Positions 35,849-44,000 of a stretch of 64,000 nt of DNA are shown in pieces. Origin of the DNA: Nodularia sp. NIES-3585 (GTDB lineage Bacteria > Cyanobacteriota > Cyanobacteriia > Cyanobacteriales > Nostocaceae); assembly GCF_002218065.1 (NCBI RefSeq), contig NZ_BDUB01000001.1, positions 2,761,270 through 2,825,269 on the forward strand. Direction: 5' to 3'. A program made the translations under genes and the position numbers. The notes under the pieces are model-generated. The model searched no databases, was not told the origin of the DNA, and saw nothing but the letters and a program-made list of their open reading frames with translations. How positions within the stretch are numbered: the stretch's first letter is position 1; each line of letters begins with the position of its first letter.

Positions 35849-35849
35849 A

Positions 35850-35873
35850 TTTATACGGACACTTTTATACGGA
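35850..35873. promoter_or_regulatory. Direct repeats upstream of the WYL regulator
   Basis: TTTATACGGA occurs at 35850-35859 and again at 35864-35873 (14-nt period), immediately upstream of the regulator ATG on the other strand. A related TTACGGACACT lies at 35925-35935. The position overlaps where a ribosome would bind. Repressor binding is inference. Confidence 0.45.
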
Positions 35874-35998
35874 TATATCTTGCCAACCTTTATTTTGCAT
35901 GGCAATATAAGAAGTAACAACCAGTTACGGACACTATTTAAGTTTATTGGAGAACAGGAATCATTGCGAAGAATCATCACAAATTTGGAGAAGTTTCA

Positions 35999-36241
35999 AT
36001 GACTAAACACAATTTACTATCTCGAATTTCCATAGATCCAAATATTTGTTTCGGTAAACCTTGTATTAAAGGTCATCGTATATGGGTTTCTTTAATCCTG
36101 GACTTGCTTGCAAGTGGAGAAACAGTTGAAACGATTTTAGAAGAATATCCGGGTTTAGAAAGAGAGGATATTTTAGCTTGTATTGCTTATGCTGCGGAGA
36201 TGACAAGAGATAACTATGTAGAAATTCCTCTTGGGCTGTAA
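35999..36241 (+). CDS. DUF433 antitoxin (pair 2)
   Basis: 80 residues with SIDPNICFGKPCIKGHRIWVSLILDLLASGETVETILEEYPGLEREDILACIAYA, the complete DUF433 helix-turn-helix domain. A TTGGAG ribosome-binding site precedes the ATG. It is followed 14 bp later by the toxin-like partner. Confidence 0.88.
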   Translation: MTKHNLLSRISIDPNICFGKPCIKGHRIWVSLILDLLASGETVETILEEYPGLEREDILACIAYAAEMTRDNYVEIPLGL

Positions 36242-36255
36242 AAGGAAACAAAAAA

Positions 36256-36552
36256 GTGAATATTAAACTTGATGAAAATCTTGGTAGTCTGCGAGTATTG
36301 ACATTACTAGTTCTTGCCGGACACGATGTTGCAACTGTACGAGAACAAGGCTTAATTTCCACTCCTGATGAACAATTAATTGATATTTGTCATAGAGAAG
36401 AGAGATGTTTAGTAACTATAGATAGAGGAGTTGGAAATCGTCTGAAATATCAGCCTTCCAACTATACAGGAATAATAGTCATTCGTTTACCAGCCCGCCC
36501 TAACTTTGAAGATTATCGTGCAGTTACAGAAACTCTAATTGCTGGACTATAA
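36256..36552 (+). CDS. DUF5615 PIN-like toxin candidate (pair 2)
   Basis: 98 residues from a GTG with AAAGGA upstream. NIKLDENLGSLRVLTLLVLAGHDVATV, TPDEQLIDICHREERCLVTIDRGVGNR and GIIVIRLPARP carry the DUF5615 acidic pattern (Asp-Glu-Asn, Asp-Glu, Asp). It is upstream of cas3' by 86 bp on the same strand, so read-through into the cas operon is possible. Confidence 0.85.
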   Translation: MNIKLDENLGSLRVLTLLVLAGHDVATVREQGLISTPDEQLIDICHREERCLVTIDRGVGNRLKYQPSNYTGIIVIRLPARPNFEDYRAVTETLIAGL

Positions 36553-36638
36553 GCCGCAGATGTGACAGGTAAATTATGGATAATTCGACAAGGAAATATT
36601 CAGGAATATCAGGATATTGAAATGGAGAGAACAGATAA

Positions 36639-38816
36639 ATGACGCAAGAATACAAAATTACTCTCAAGCCTGTTTATTCTCAAACCATCCCCACACCTGA
36701 CGGAGTGAAATTACCTAAACATTGGTCGCTTTCTTGGCATCAATTAGCTACCTTAGAAGCACTACGCAATCCAGATATTGAAGTAGTATTCAACACAGCC
36801 ATGACAGGCGATGGTAAAAGCTTGGCTGCATATTTAGAAGTTCTCCAAGGTGAATTTTCCGCCATTGGACTTTACCCAACTAATGAACTCGCCCGTGATC
36901 AAGAAACGCAAATTAGAGGATATATTGAACAATTCCAGCCAGAAGATGAGCCGCGTGTAGTTAGATTAAGTGGGGCTGATTTAGAAAACTATGCCGAAAA
37001 TGAAGGATTGAAAAAAGCAGCAGCAATTTCTACCCTCACTAGCCAAAGAGAGGTATTACTCACTAACCCTGATATTTTTCACTACTTGCATCGAGGGGCT
37101 TATATCATTCATGGCGATAGCCCGGATAAGTTATGGGGCAGAATTGATAAAGATTTTGACTTATTTATTTTCGATGAATTTCACGTTTTTGCTGCTCCCC
37201 AAATTGCCAGTGTAATTAACACAATGTTGTTAATTCGCTGTACAAATCGCCGCAAAAAATTTCTGTTTCTCTCAGCTACACCAGACACAAATTTAATTAG
37301 CAGATTAGAACAGGCAGGATTTCGTTGTCAAGTTATCAATCCTGTTGCCCAAAATAAATATCAATTTCCCGAAACAGAAGAAGAAGGAAAGCAGCTACAA
37401 ACCAAGGGCTGGCGGCAGATAGCGCGAATAATCTCATTGAATTTTATTCCTTTAGAACCTGCTTTTAAAGCATCGGAAACTTGGCTAAAAGAAAACAGTG
37501 ATTTAATTTTGGCTCAATTCCAAAAGTATCCAGGTAGTAAAGGAGCAATTATTCTCAATTCAATTGCAGCAGTCAAACGTCTAACGGTATTTTTTCAGGA
37601 AATATTCAAACCTTATCAATTAACAATAGGAGAGAATACAGGACTTTCGGGAAAAAGCATAAAAGAGCAAAGTCTGATGGCTGATTTAGTTATTGGCACT
37701 AGCACAATTGATGTGGGTGTTGATTTTAAAATCAATTTTCTGATTTTTGAGTCATCAGATGCAGGTAACTTTATTCAGCGTTTAGGGCGCTTAGGCAGAC
37801 ATGAAGGCTATGAGAAAGATGGTCAAATAATTAAGTTTGAAAAATTTACAGCTTTTGCCCTTGTGCCTAACTTTTTAGTAGAGCGTTTATTTCAGGTAGA
37901 TTCACCACCATTAGAGGTAAATAGTATTTATGAACGACCATTTTTTCACGATGTAATTAGTGAGAAGTATCGACAAATCAATGATTTTCGCGGTTATTAT
38001 CGCCGTTGGGCTTTTGTGCAATCATTTCGGCTGTATTATAAATTGAGCGATCGCACAATTAAACAACAGTATGCCCAAAGCCGAGAACAGTTTCAAAAAG
38101 CCTGTGAGGACGTATTTGAAAGCAAGCTGAAGTCCATAGCCGGACGTGTTTCAGGATGGGCGAAAGACTGGAAAGCACTGTCAGGTAAACCAGGAAATCC
38201 CATAGCTGACGATGCGGCTAGTTTTCGCGGTTCCAGTCCTTTGCAATGTGGTTTATACGATTTAACCGAAGAAAATGCAGCAGACAGGTTTAAAACCTAC
38301 GATTTACCAGGTATTTTGGGCAATTTAGAAATTGAAATGTGGACAGAGGCGGGATTTATACGGACACTTAAAGAAACCGCACAACGCACAGGACAACCCA
38401 TAGCCAAAGGTAGATTTGCTCATTGTCTAGCATTTATGAAGTTGCGTTCCTACCGTGAGGAACGGCTGAACTGGAAATTTACCTATCCTGGAGACTTACA
38501 GCCAATAGCCGACGCTTGGAAAGTTCAGGTTTTAACTGGCGTAGAAATTTGGCAACCTGACAATCAATGGATTGGTGCAATTAACAAACGACTGAAGAAG
38601 GAAGGTTTGGTTTGTTATGTAATTCGCCGTCCTGTATCTGAGGTGCGGATGCGGTTACGGCTACCAATGCACTTTCAGATTTATCCCATTAGTGATCAGT
38701 ATAGCTTTCATGATGTTAGTGCGCCGTATGCGATCGCTTTTGGTCACTCTGCATTGCTGCTAGATACCCTTGCATATACCTTTAAAAGCACAGGAGATGA
38801 GATATGGGTTGTTTAA
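36639..38816 (+). CDS. cas3: Subtype I-D helicase Cas3'
   Basis: 725 residues of superfamily 2 helicase without an HD nuclease domain, as expected for I-D. Walker A is TGDGKS (57-62), motif II DEFH (179-182), motif III LFLSATPD (~209-216), and motif VI lies in FIQRLGRLGRH. It unwinds target DNA after Cascade recruitment; the nuclease is supplied by Cas10d. It is the first cas gene, but 2.2 kb of other genes separate it from cas10d. The start at 36639 follows a GGAGAG site. Confidence 0.93.
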   Translation: MTQEYKITLKPVYSQTIPTPDGVKLPKHWSLSWHQLATLEALRNPDIEVVFNTAMTGDGKSLAAYLEVLQGEFSAIGLYPTNELARDQETQIRGYIEQFQPEDEPRVVRLSGADLENYAENEGLKKAAAISTLTSQREVLLTNPDIFHYLHRGAYIIHGDSPDKLWGRIDKDFDLFIFDEFHVFAAPQIASVINTMLLIRCTNRRKKFLFLSATPDTNLISRLEQAGFRCQVINPVAQNKYQFPETEEEGKQLQTKGWRQIARIISLNFIPLEPAFKASETWLKENSDLILAQFQKYPGSKGAIILNSIAAVKRLTVFFQEIFKPYQLTIGENTGLSGKSIKEQSLMADLVIGTSTIDVGVDFKINFLIFESSDAGNFIQRLGRLGRHEGYEKDGQIIKFEKFTAFALVPNFLVERLFQVDSPPLEVNSIYERPFFHDVISEKYRQINDFRGYYRRWAFVQSFRLYYKLSDRTIKQQYAQSREQFQKACEDVFESKLKSIAGRVSGWAKDWKALSGKPGNPIADDAASFRGSSPLQCGLYDLTEENAADRFKTYDLPGILGNLEIEMWTEAGFIRTLKETAQRTGQPIAKGRFAHCLAFMKLRSYREERLNWKFTYPGDLQPIADAWKVQVLTGVEIWQPDNQWIGAINKRLKKEGLVCYVIRRPVSEVRMRLRLPMHFQIYPISDQYSFHDVSAPYAIAFGHSALLLDTLAYTFKSTGDEIWVV

Positions 38817-38817
38817 C

Positions 38818-38917
38818 GTTTCAATCCCTGATAGGGATTTTAGCCACTGATTTACAGTGGGAGGGCGTAAGCCTGCAAGTGCAGCAACGGAAATTTCAAT
38901 CCCTGATAGGGATTATT
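38818..38917 (-). CRISPR. Two degenerate CRISPR repeats in reverse orientation
   Basis: Two 22-24 nt pieces identical to the 3' part of the main array repeat lie on the minus strand at 38818-38839 and 38894-38917. The first keeps the ATTGAAAC end; the second has its last base changed. The pieces are 54 nt apart. Subtracting the missing 15-nt 5' half of a repeat leaves about 39 nt, a normal spacer length here, so this is one repeat-spacer unit with decayed 5' halves. It follows immediately on the cas3' stop. Confidence 0.75.
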
Positions 38918-39146
38918 CGTTACCCTCTGTATTCAATTATATAGAAATGTGTTCTCGAAATTAAACTTGTCTTCCGATGCTGAACTAATAGTTTTGTGTT
39001 AAAGTCTACTTGGTGGCGTAAGCCTTCAAGTACAAAGACGGAGAGTCGCTGTTCCGATGCTTGCATCCGTTCGGCGTAACACCTTTTTTTGAACGTTAAA
39101 GGGGATAAACCACTAGTCAGACAAATCCAATAATGGAGATAAAAAA
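38840..39146. other. Non-coding region between cas3' and the small QLVLF protein
   Basis: Besides the half-repeats, GGCGTAAGCCTGCAAGTG at about 38864 and GGCGTAAGCCTTCAAGTA at about 39014 head a 28-nt direct repeat with five differences. The second copy runs into a palindrome-rich stretch (GTTCCGATGCTTGCATCC, then GTTCGGCGTAAC). These may be dispersed cyanobacterial palindromes or a structured RNA. No gene is visible. Confidence 0.5.
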
Positions 39147-39335
39147 ATGAGTGGTGAACAATTAGTTCTCTTTGATGTAGAAATTTACACAGTTAAGGAA
39201 GTTCTTCCAGTCAATAGCAAAGAATTTCACGTTGAAGAAGTTCAAAACTGTGACGAATGGAAGCAACTCGAACTAAACTTATTCCCACAACAGCCTTATC
39301 AAATTTCTAGAAAGTTATTGATATTGGCTGCGTAA
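39147..39335 (+). CDS. Small protein with QLVLF motif
   Basis: 62 residues, acidic, beginning MSGEQLVLFDVEIYTVKEVL and ending in LELNLFPQQPYQISRKLLI. QLVLF fits the QLxLF consensus of sliding-clamp-binding peptides, and ELNLF near residue 46 is a second weak version. A GGAG motif sits 8 nt before the ATG, which supports it as a real gene. No family is recognised, and its place inside a CRISPR-Cas locus is the only functional hint. Confidence 0.55.
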   Translation: MSGEQLVLFDVEIYTVKEVLPVNSKEFHVEEVQNCDEWKQLELNLFPQQPYQISRKLLILAA

Positions 39336-39407
39336 GTTAACTAAGGGGGCGAAGAATTAATCATTTCAAAAGCCCCTATTTCAACTTAAACATCTTAGAG
39401 GTTAACT

Positions 39408-39650
39408 ATGAACGAACAACAACTTCTAGAAAGAATCACAGCCAACAGTCAAATCTTTGGCGGTAAACCTATTATTCGAGGTCGCCGCCTAGCGGTTGAA
39501 CATATTTTAGGGATGCTTGCAGCAGGAGATACTATGGAAACCTTGCTAGAAGCTTATCCCTGGCTAGAACGAGAAGATGTACAAGCCTGTTTAGTTTATG
39601 CACGGAGGCTAGTTGGTCATGAGCGAATCGAACCATTACTAATAGAGTAA
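39408..39650 (+). CDS. DUF433 antitoxin (pair 3)
   Basis: 80 residues with ITANSQIFGGKPIIRGRRLAVEHILGMLAAGDTMETLLEAYPWLEREDVQACLVYARRLVG, a full DUF433 domain close in pattern to pair 2. It is followed 5 bp later by the DUF5615 gene. Confidence 0.88.
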   Translation: MNEQQLLERITANSQIFGGKPIIRGRRLAVEHILGMLAAGDTMETLLEAYPWLEREDVQACLVYARRLVGHERIEPLLIE

Positions 39651-39655
39651 CCAAT

Positions 39656-40015
39656 GTGAAAATACTGCTAGATACTTGTGTCTGGTTTGGAGTGCGTAAT
39701 AATTTACTCGCTGCTGGCTATGACGTAGTTTGGAGTGGAGATTGGTCAAAAGATCCAGGTGATGAAGAAATTTTAGCAACTGCTTACGGTGAAGGTCGAA
39801 TTTTAGTAACCCTTGATAAAGACTTTGGAGAATTAGCGATTGTTCGGGGAAATCCCCACTGTGGTATTTTGCGCTTAGTTAATCTCATTACCAGAGAGCA
39901 ATCGCTTGTTTGTCTACGAGTTATTCAACTCTATGGTGATGAATTATCGTCAGGTGCAATTGTAACTGCGGAATTAAACCGAGTCAGAATTAGACCACCA
40001 GACAATGATGGCTAA
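39656..40015 (+). CDS. DUF5615 PIN-like toxin candidate (pair 3)
   Basis: 119 residues from a GTG. KILLDTCVWFGVRNNLLAAGYDVVW, DPGDEEILATAYGEGRILVTLDKDFGEL and GILRLVNLITREQS show the PIN-like fold with acidic residues in LLDTC, DEE and DKDFGE. It ends just before a strong hairpin, so this pair should be a separate transcript from the genes that follow. Confidence 0.87.
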   Translation: MKILLDTCVWFGVRNNLLAAGYDVVWSGDWSKDPGDEEILATAYGEGRILVTLDKDFGELAIVRGNPHCGILRLVNLITREQSLVCLRVIQLYGDELSSGAIVTAELNRVRIRPPDNDG

Positions 40016-40030
40016 AATCCAAGAAATGAC

Positions 40031-40055
40031 TTTCTCGCACCAATGGTGCGAGAAA
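40031..40055 (+). terminator. Strong hairpin between toxin pair 3 and mntA
   Basis: TTTCTCGCACCA is followed after one base by its exact complement TGGTGCGAGAAA, a 12-bp perfect stem. It is followed by AT-rich sequence but no long T-run. Confidence 0.7.
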
Positions 40056-40149
40056 TCAACAGCTTTCATAGAAACTTAGTTTTTGGAGTCTAAGAAACTA
40101 CCACCCTTAATATGTGGTTAATCTATTCACCACACTGGAGAATGAGCAA

Positions 40150-40602
40150 ATGCAAACTAATACCCCAACAATTGCAGAACTTAAAGAACTTTCCTTACAA
40201 CTTCCTGAAAGAATACCTTATTTAAAAATGTTAGTCCTGTTTGGTTCTAGAGCGACTGGTAACACACACGCAAATAGTGACTGGGATTTTGCTGTTTTGT
40301 GTGATGAAGAACAGCGTCACGCTTGCACCAAAAATAATACTGGGCGTTTGTTTGAATTACCGATGCTGATTGGCGAAGTATTGAAGATAAATGCTGATCA
40401 TATCGATATTGTACAACTTAATTATTGTTCCGAATTAATAGCACATTTTATTGCTCGTGATGGAATTATGATATTTGAACAATATCCTGAACAATTTAAG
40501 TCTTTTAAAGAAAATTCCTTAAAAAGTCAATCAGAGTTAAAGAAATTCCGTCAAGAGCAACATCGAATTATTCAAATAGAACTAAATAAGTGGGGAGCAT
40601 GA
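40150..40602 (+). CDS. mntA: MntA-type nucleotidyltransferase antitoxin
   Basis: 150 residues from the ATG at 40150 (GGAG ten nt upstream; a GTG at 40114 is possible). The minimal nucleotidyltransferase motif GSX10DXD is perfect: G32-S33 and D44-W-D46 (GSRATGNTHANSDWDFAV). Proteins of this family adenylylate the HEPN toxin HepT on a tyrosine and so neutralise it. It overlaps hepT by ATGA. It sits inside the I-D cas operon between cas3' and cas10d. Confidence 0.9.
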   Translation: MQTNTPTIAELKELSLQLPERIPYLKMLVLFGSRATGNTHANSDWDFAVLCDEEQRHACTKNNTGRLFELPMLIGEVLKINADHIDIVQLNYCSELIAHFIARDGIMIFEQYPEQFKSFKENSLKSQSELKKFRQEQHRIIQIELNKWGA

Positions 40603-41042
40603 GTAATATAGAACCAGAAATAGTGTTAGTTAGGTTGAGGTTAATTCTCAAATATTCCAATACTTTGGAAGAATTTCGCTCTACTATCCTTGAAGACTTT
40701 TTAGCTGATTTTCGTCAACAACTTGTTGTGGAAAGACTTTTACAATTAATGACTCAAGCAGCGATAGATATCAATGACCATATATTGTCAAAGCTAAATC
40801 CTGGAAAATCGCCAACTAACTTTGAGGCTTTTATTGAACTTGGTAAATATGGTGTCATTTCACCCGAATTAGCAGCACAATTAGCACCATCAGGAGGATT
40901 AAGAAATCGGCTGGTTCATGAATATGATGATATAGATCCAAAGGAAGTTTTTAAAGCAATTAGTTTCGCATTACAACAATATCCGCTTTATGTACGACAA
41001 ATAAATACGTATTTAATTTCATTGGATGTAGATAATGACTAA
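40599..41042 (+). CDS. hepT: HepT-type HEPN RNase toxin
   Basis: 147 residues, all-helical. The HEPN active-site motif RX4HXY is complete: R102, H107 and Y109 (RNRLVHEY). In characterised HepT the tyrosine is modified by MntA. Its first codon overlaps the mntA stop (ATGA), and its last eight bases contain the start of cas10d (ATGACTAA), so mntA, hepT and cas10d form one translationally coupled string. Such overlaps favour a functional link and are not expected for a chance insertion. Confidence 0.9.
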   Translation: MSNIEPEIVLVRLRLILKYSNTLEEFRSTILEDFLADFRQQLVVERLLQLMTQAAIDINDHILSKLNPGKSPTNFEAFIELGKYGVISPELAAQLAPSGGLRNRLVHEYDDIDPKEVFKAISFALQQYPLYVRQINTYLISLDVDND

Positions 41043-44000
41043 AAAAACCAAACCCAGCGAAGAAAATCTACCACCATCTTTATTGAAAAATAATACTGAA
41101 GACTTAGAAGAAGATTTCTTCAATCAAGACTTTGGCTTTGATGGTGATTCCTCAGACCGCACTATTGAAACTGAAGGCGAATTACTCACACTCAAACTAT
41201 TGCGAGAAGCTATTCATTCTCAAAATCCTGATGATCAAGTAATGGCTGATTTTGCCGAGTATGTTTTACCAAATTTGCTAAAGATAGCCATTGGTGTCAC
41301 CGCTAAAGGTGGTAAATTCTTTGATGAAATCGACCAACAGCGAGAAGCAGAAGGTAAAACTAAAGTTAGGCGAGATAATGCGGCTGACCAATCGCTAAAT
41401 ACTCACTTACTCAACGGGTTATTTCCTGCTAATTTAATAGAAAAGCGTTTAGAAAAACTCAATACCACAGTGCGGCGAGTGGTGAAAGAACGAGAACGTC
41501 GCTTAGTAATTGCTGGGTTTATTTTACATGATTTTGAAAAGTTTCCTGATGCACCAGAAGATTGTCGCAAGTTACCGTTAACAGAACATCGTCAAATTAT
41601 TGATCAAAAAGTTAGCCAGTTAGGACTTGATAAGTTTATCAACCCAGATGATTCAGAAGCTTATCGAGAGTATTTAGATGATTTATTGTGCATGGCTTAT
41701 AATGCTCAACGACGCTGGGATACTAACTGGAATTTTTCCGAATTTGGTTTAAATCCTGTTCTCAAAGACCGCACCCTTCGCAGTCTGTCTGATTTAACTT
41801 GTTTGGCTGATTCCCTCGCCTCAATTGTTAAACATCCTCAAGACGCAGAAAATACCAGACTCCAAGAAATTATCCATAATCTAAGTGATGGACAGTTGAA
41901 ATTTACCTATCACAGCATTGCTGAGAATAGAGGTGTTTTAACTAATGTGGTGAATAATGCTTTAATTAAAGCTCATACAAGTCTCAACACTGATGAAAAT
42001 ATCTATTATGAACCTTTGTTATATCTGCCAACAGGTGTAATTTATATAGCTTTGCGTAATGCGCCACCTATTGCACAAGCAGACTTATCAGACCGTGTAG
42101 TTGATAGTATTAAATCACTTTGTGCAGGTCAATTGCGCCTCAGACAAACAGGGTTTGGTAGAGATGGTAAAGGCATGAAATATGCCGAATATTACAATTT
42201 ATTCTTTGATGATTTAGGTTTAATGCGAGTTGCTTTAGATGCTACATTACGTATATTAAATTCAAATAAACCTTCTGTTGCTAAAAGTCGAAGTGAAAAT
42301 CTGATTAAATTTCAGCAAAAAAATGTTTTATCTCCTGATTATGACTTTGAATTTGCAGATGATATCCGCATCGACCAAATAGCCGAATTTGGTGATTTAA
42401 TCAGTCGGAAGATTTGGGAAGAAACAGTTAAGCGCATTGATGTTGCTCGGAAGAAAGATAAAAAACTGCCAGCAGTTACAGATTTATATTTAACTCAGAA
42501 GGTTGCAGAGTTTTGGAATTTAGCAGAATATTTACCCCCCATTCGAGAAATTGAAGATATTAATGAAAGTCTCAAAGAAAATAAGTTAAAAGGAAATACT
42601 GGCGGAGTACCTTATGAATGGTATTACCTCGCAGCAAAATATCTCGAACTTCATCCTGGTATTGAAAATGTCCGCGAAACTTGTCAGCAAGTTATAGATT
42701 ACTTAGCAACTTTGATTTCTCCAATTATTTCTCAGTATGAATTACCTGATGGGTGGGATGATTTAAGGCTGTGGGTAAATCGCGTTGTCATGTTACCAAA
42801 TACAAATCAAGAATTATCAACTGAAACTCAAGTTAAGACATTTTTAGAGGAGTTAAGTAACTACAATGCTGCCAAAAAACCAGGACGAGGACGGCAACTT
42901 ATTTGCTCAATTTCTCACTCAGCTTACACTGTGACTGAGCAAATGGAATCAGCAGTTTTATTTACGCCGCAAGTTTATACAAATAAGCAAATGTTAGGAG
43001 GTTCTAACGCCAAGCGTAATATCTCTAGTATTGCTGGTGTGGAGATGATGCTGAGGCAAATATTGATGAATCAAACTCAAGCTGTTGGTAAACGATTTGA
43101 AGATGGTAAATATCGCTATCTCTATTTTTACCCGACTTATTACTTTACACCAGAAACTAATAAGTTTTTGCAGAAAGCTTACAACGGCATTGCTCAAAGT
43201 CGCTTTGATACCAGCGTCCGCAATCATTTTATCAGTAAGGATTTACAAGCTAATTTAGCCAAAGACAATTACCAAAGTGTAGATAGTTTCTTAATTGACG
43301 AAAATCTCCAAGCTGACAAAGACCGCACATTTAAACTTTCTTATCCTGAAGACCAGCCTTTAACATTTTACTTCATGGCATTGCCGCCAGGAAGAGATAG
43401 CACAGATACAGAATCTTGGGTAATGCCAACTTGGTTAGCGTTTGCTTTTCCGATGATTTTAGATGTGAAAACTGTGGTTTCTGAGTCACCAATTCCACCT
43501 TTTAATGATGGTTCGGAATTTGAGGAAAGCGTTTTTTTAGATAGTGCGCCTCATGCTTTCCGGGCTTTGGTAAAAAGAGACAGATTTCGTCTTGACTACA
43601 TTCTGGAAGGTTGGCAAGAAAACGGTATTCAATACCCTGCACCCTTGAATGTGCTTACAGCCGCTTATGCCATTCATTTAGATGTGAATGCTAGACAAGG
43701 TAAAACTGGTTACGATGCGAACTGGGGGAAATTTACAGAACTAGCAAAGGATTTTGAAACCAGTCCTTTGTATGTGTTTGCTTATCTCAATCGTTGGGTG
43801 CGTAACCAGGGAGTAGAAACGGCACGCATTGAGAAAATTAGGCTTTATGTCTATCATTTTTACCCTTGTTTTGACCCTTATGTTAAATATGAGAAAAATA
43901 TGGAGCAATTAATTGTGGGAGAAGCGTCAAGCCTGAATCATCCGAAAAAATTAACAGATTTGTATCGCAAATTTTACCGAGCTAATAAGCGTTATAATCC

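Noticed and set aside
39010-39045. The 28-nt match of the spacer-like sequence as a true I-D target
   Set aside because: The flank at the PAM position reads ACT, not the GTN known for I-D. It may be only a repeat copy, so the regulatory idea is kept as a hypothesis and not listed as a target site.
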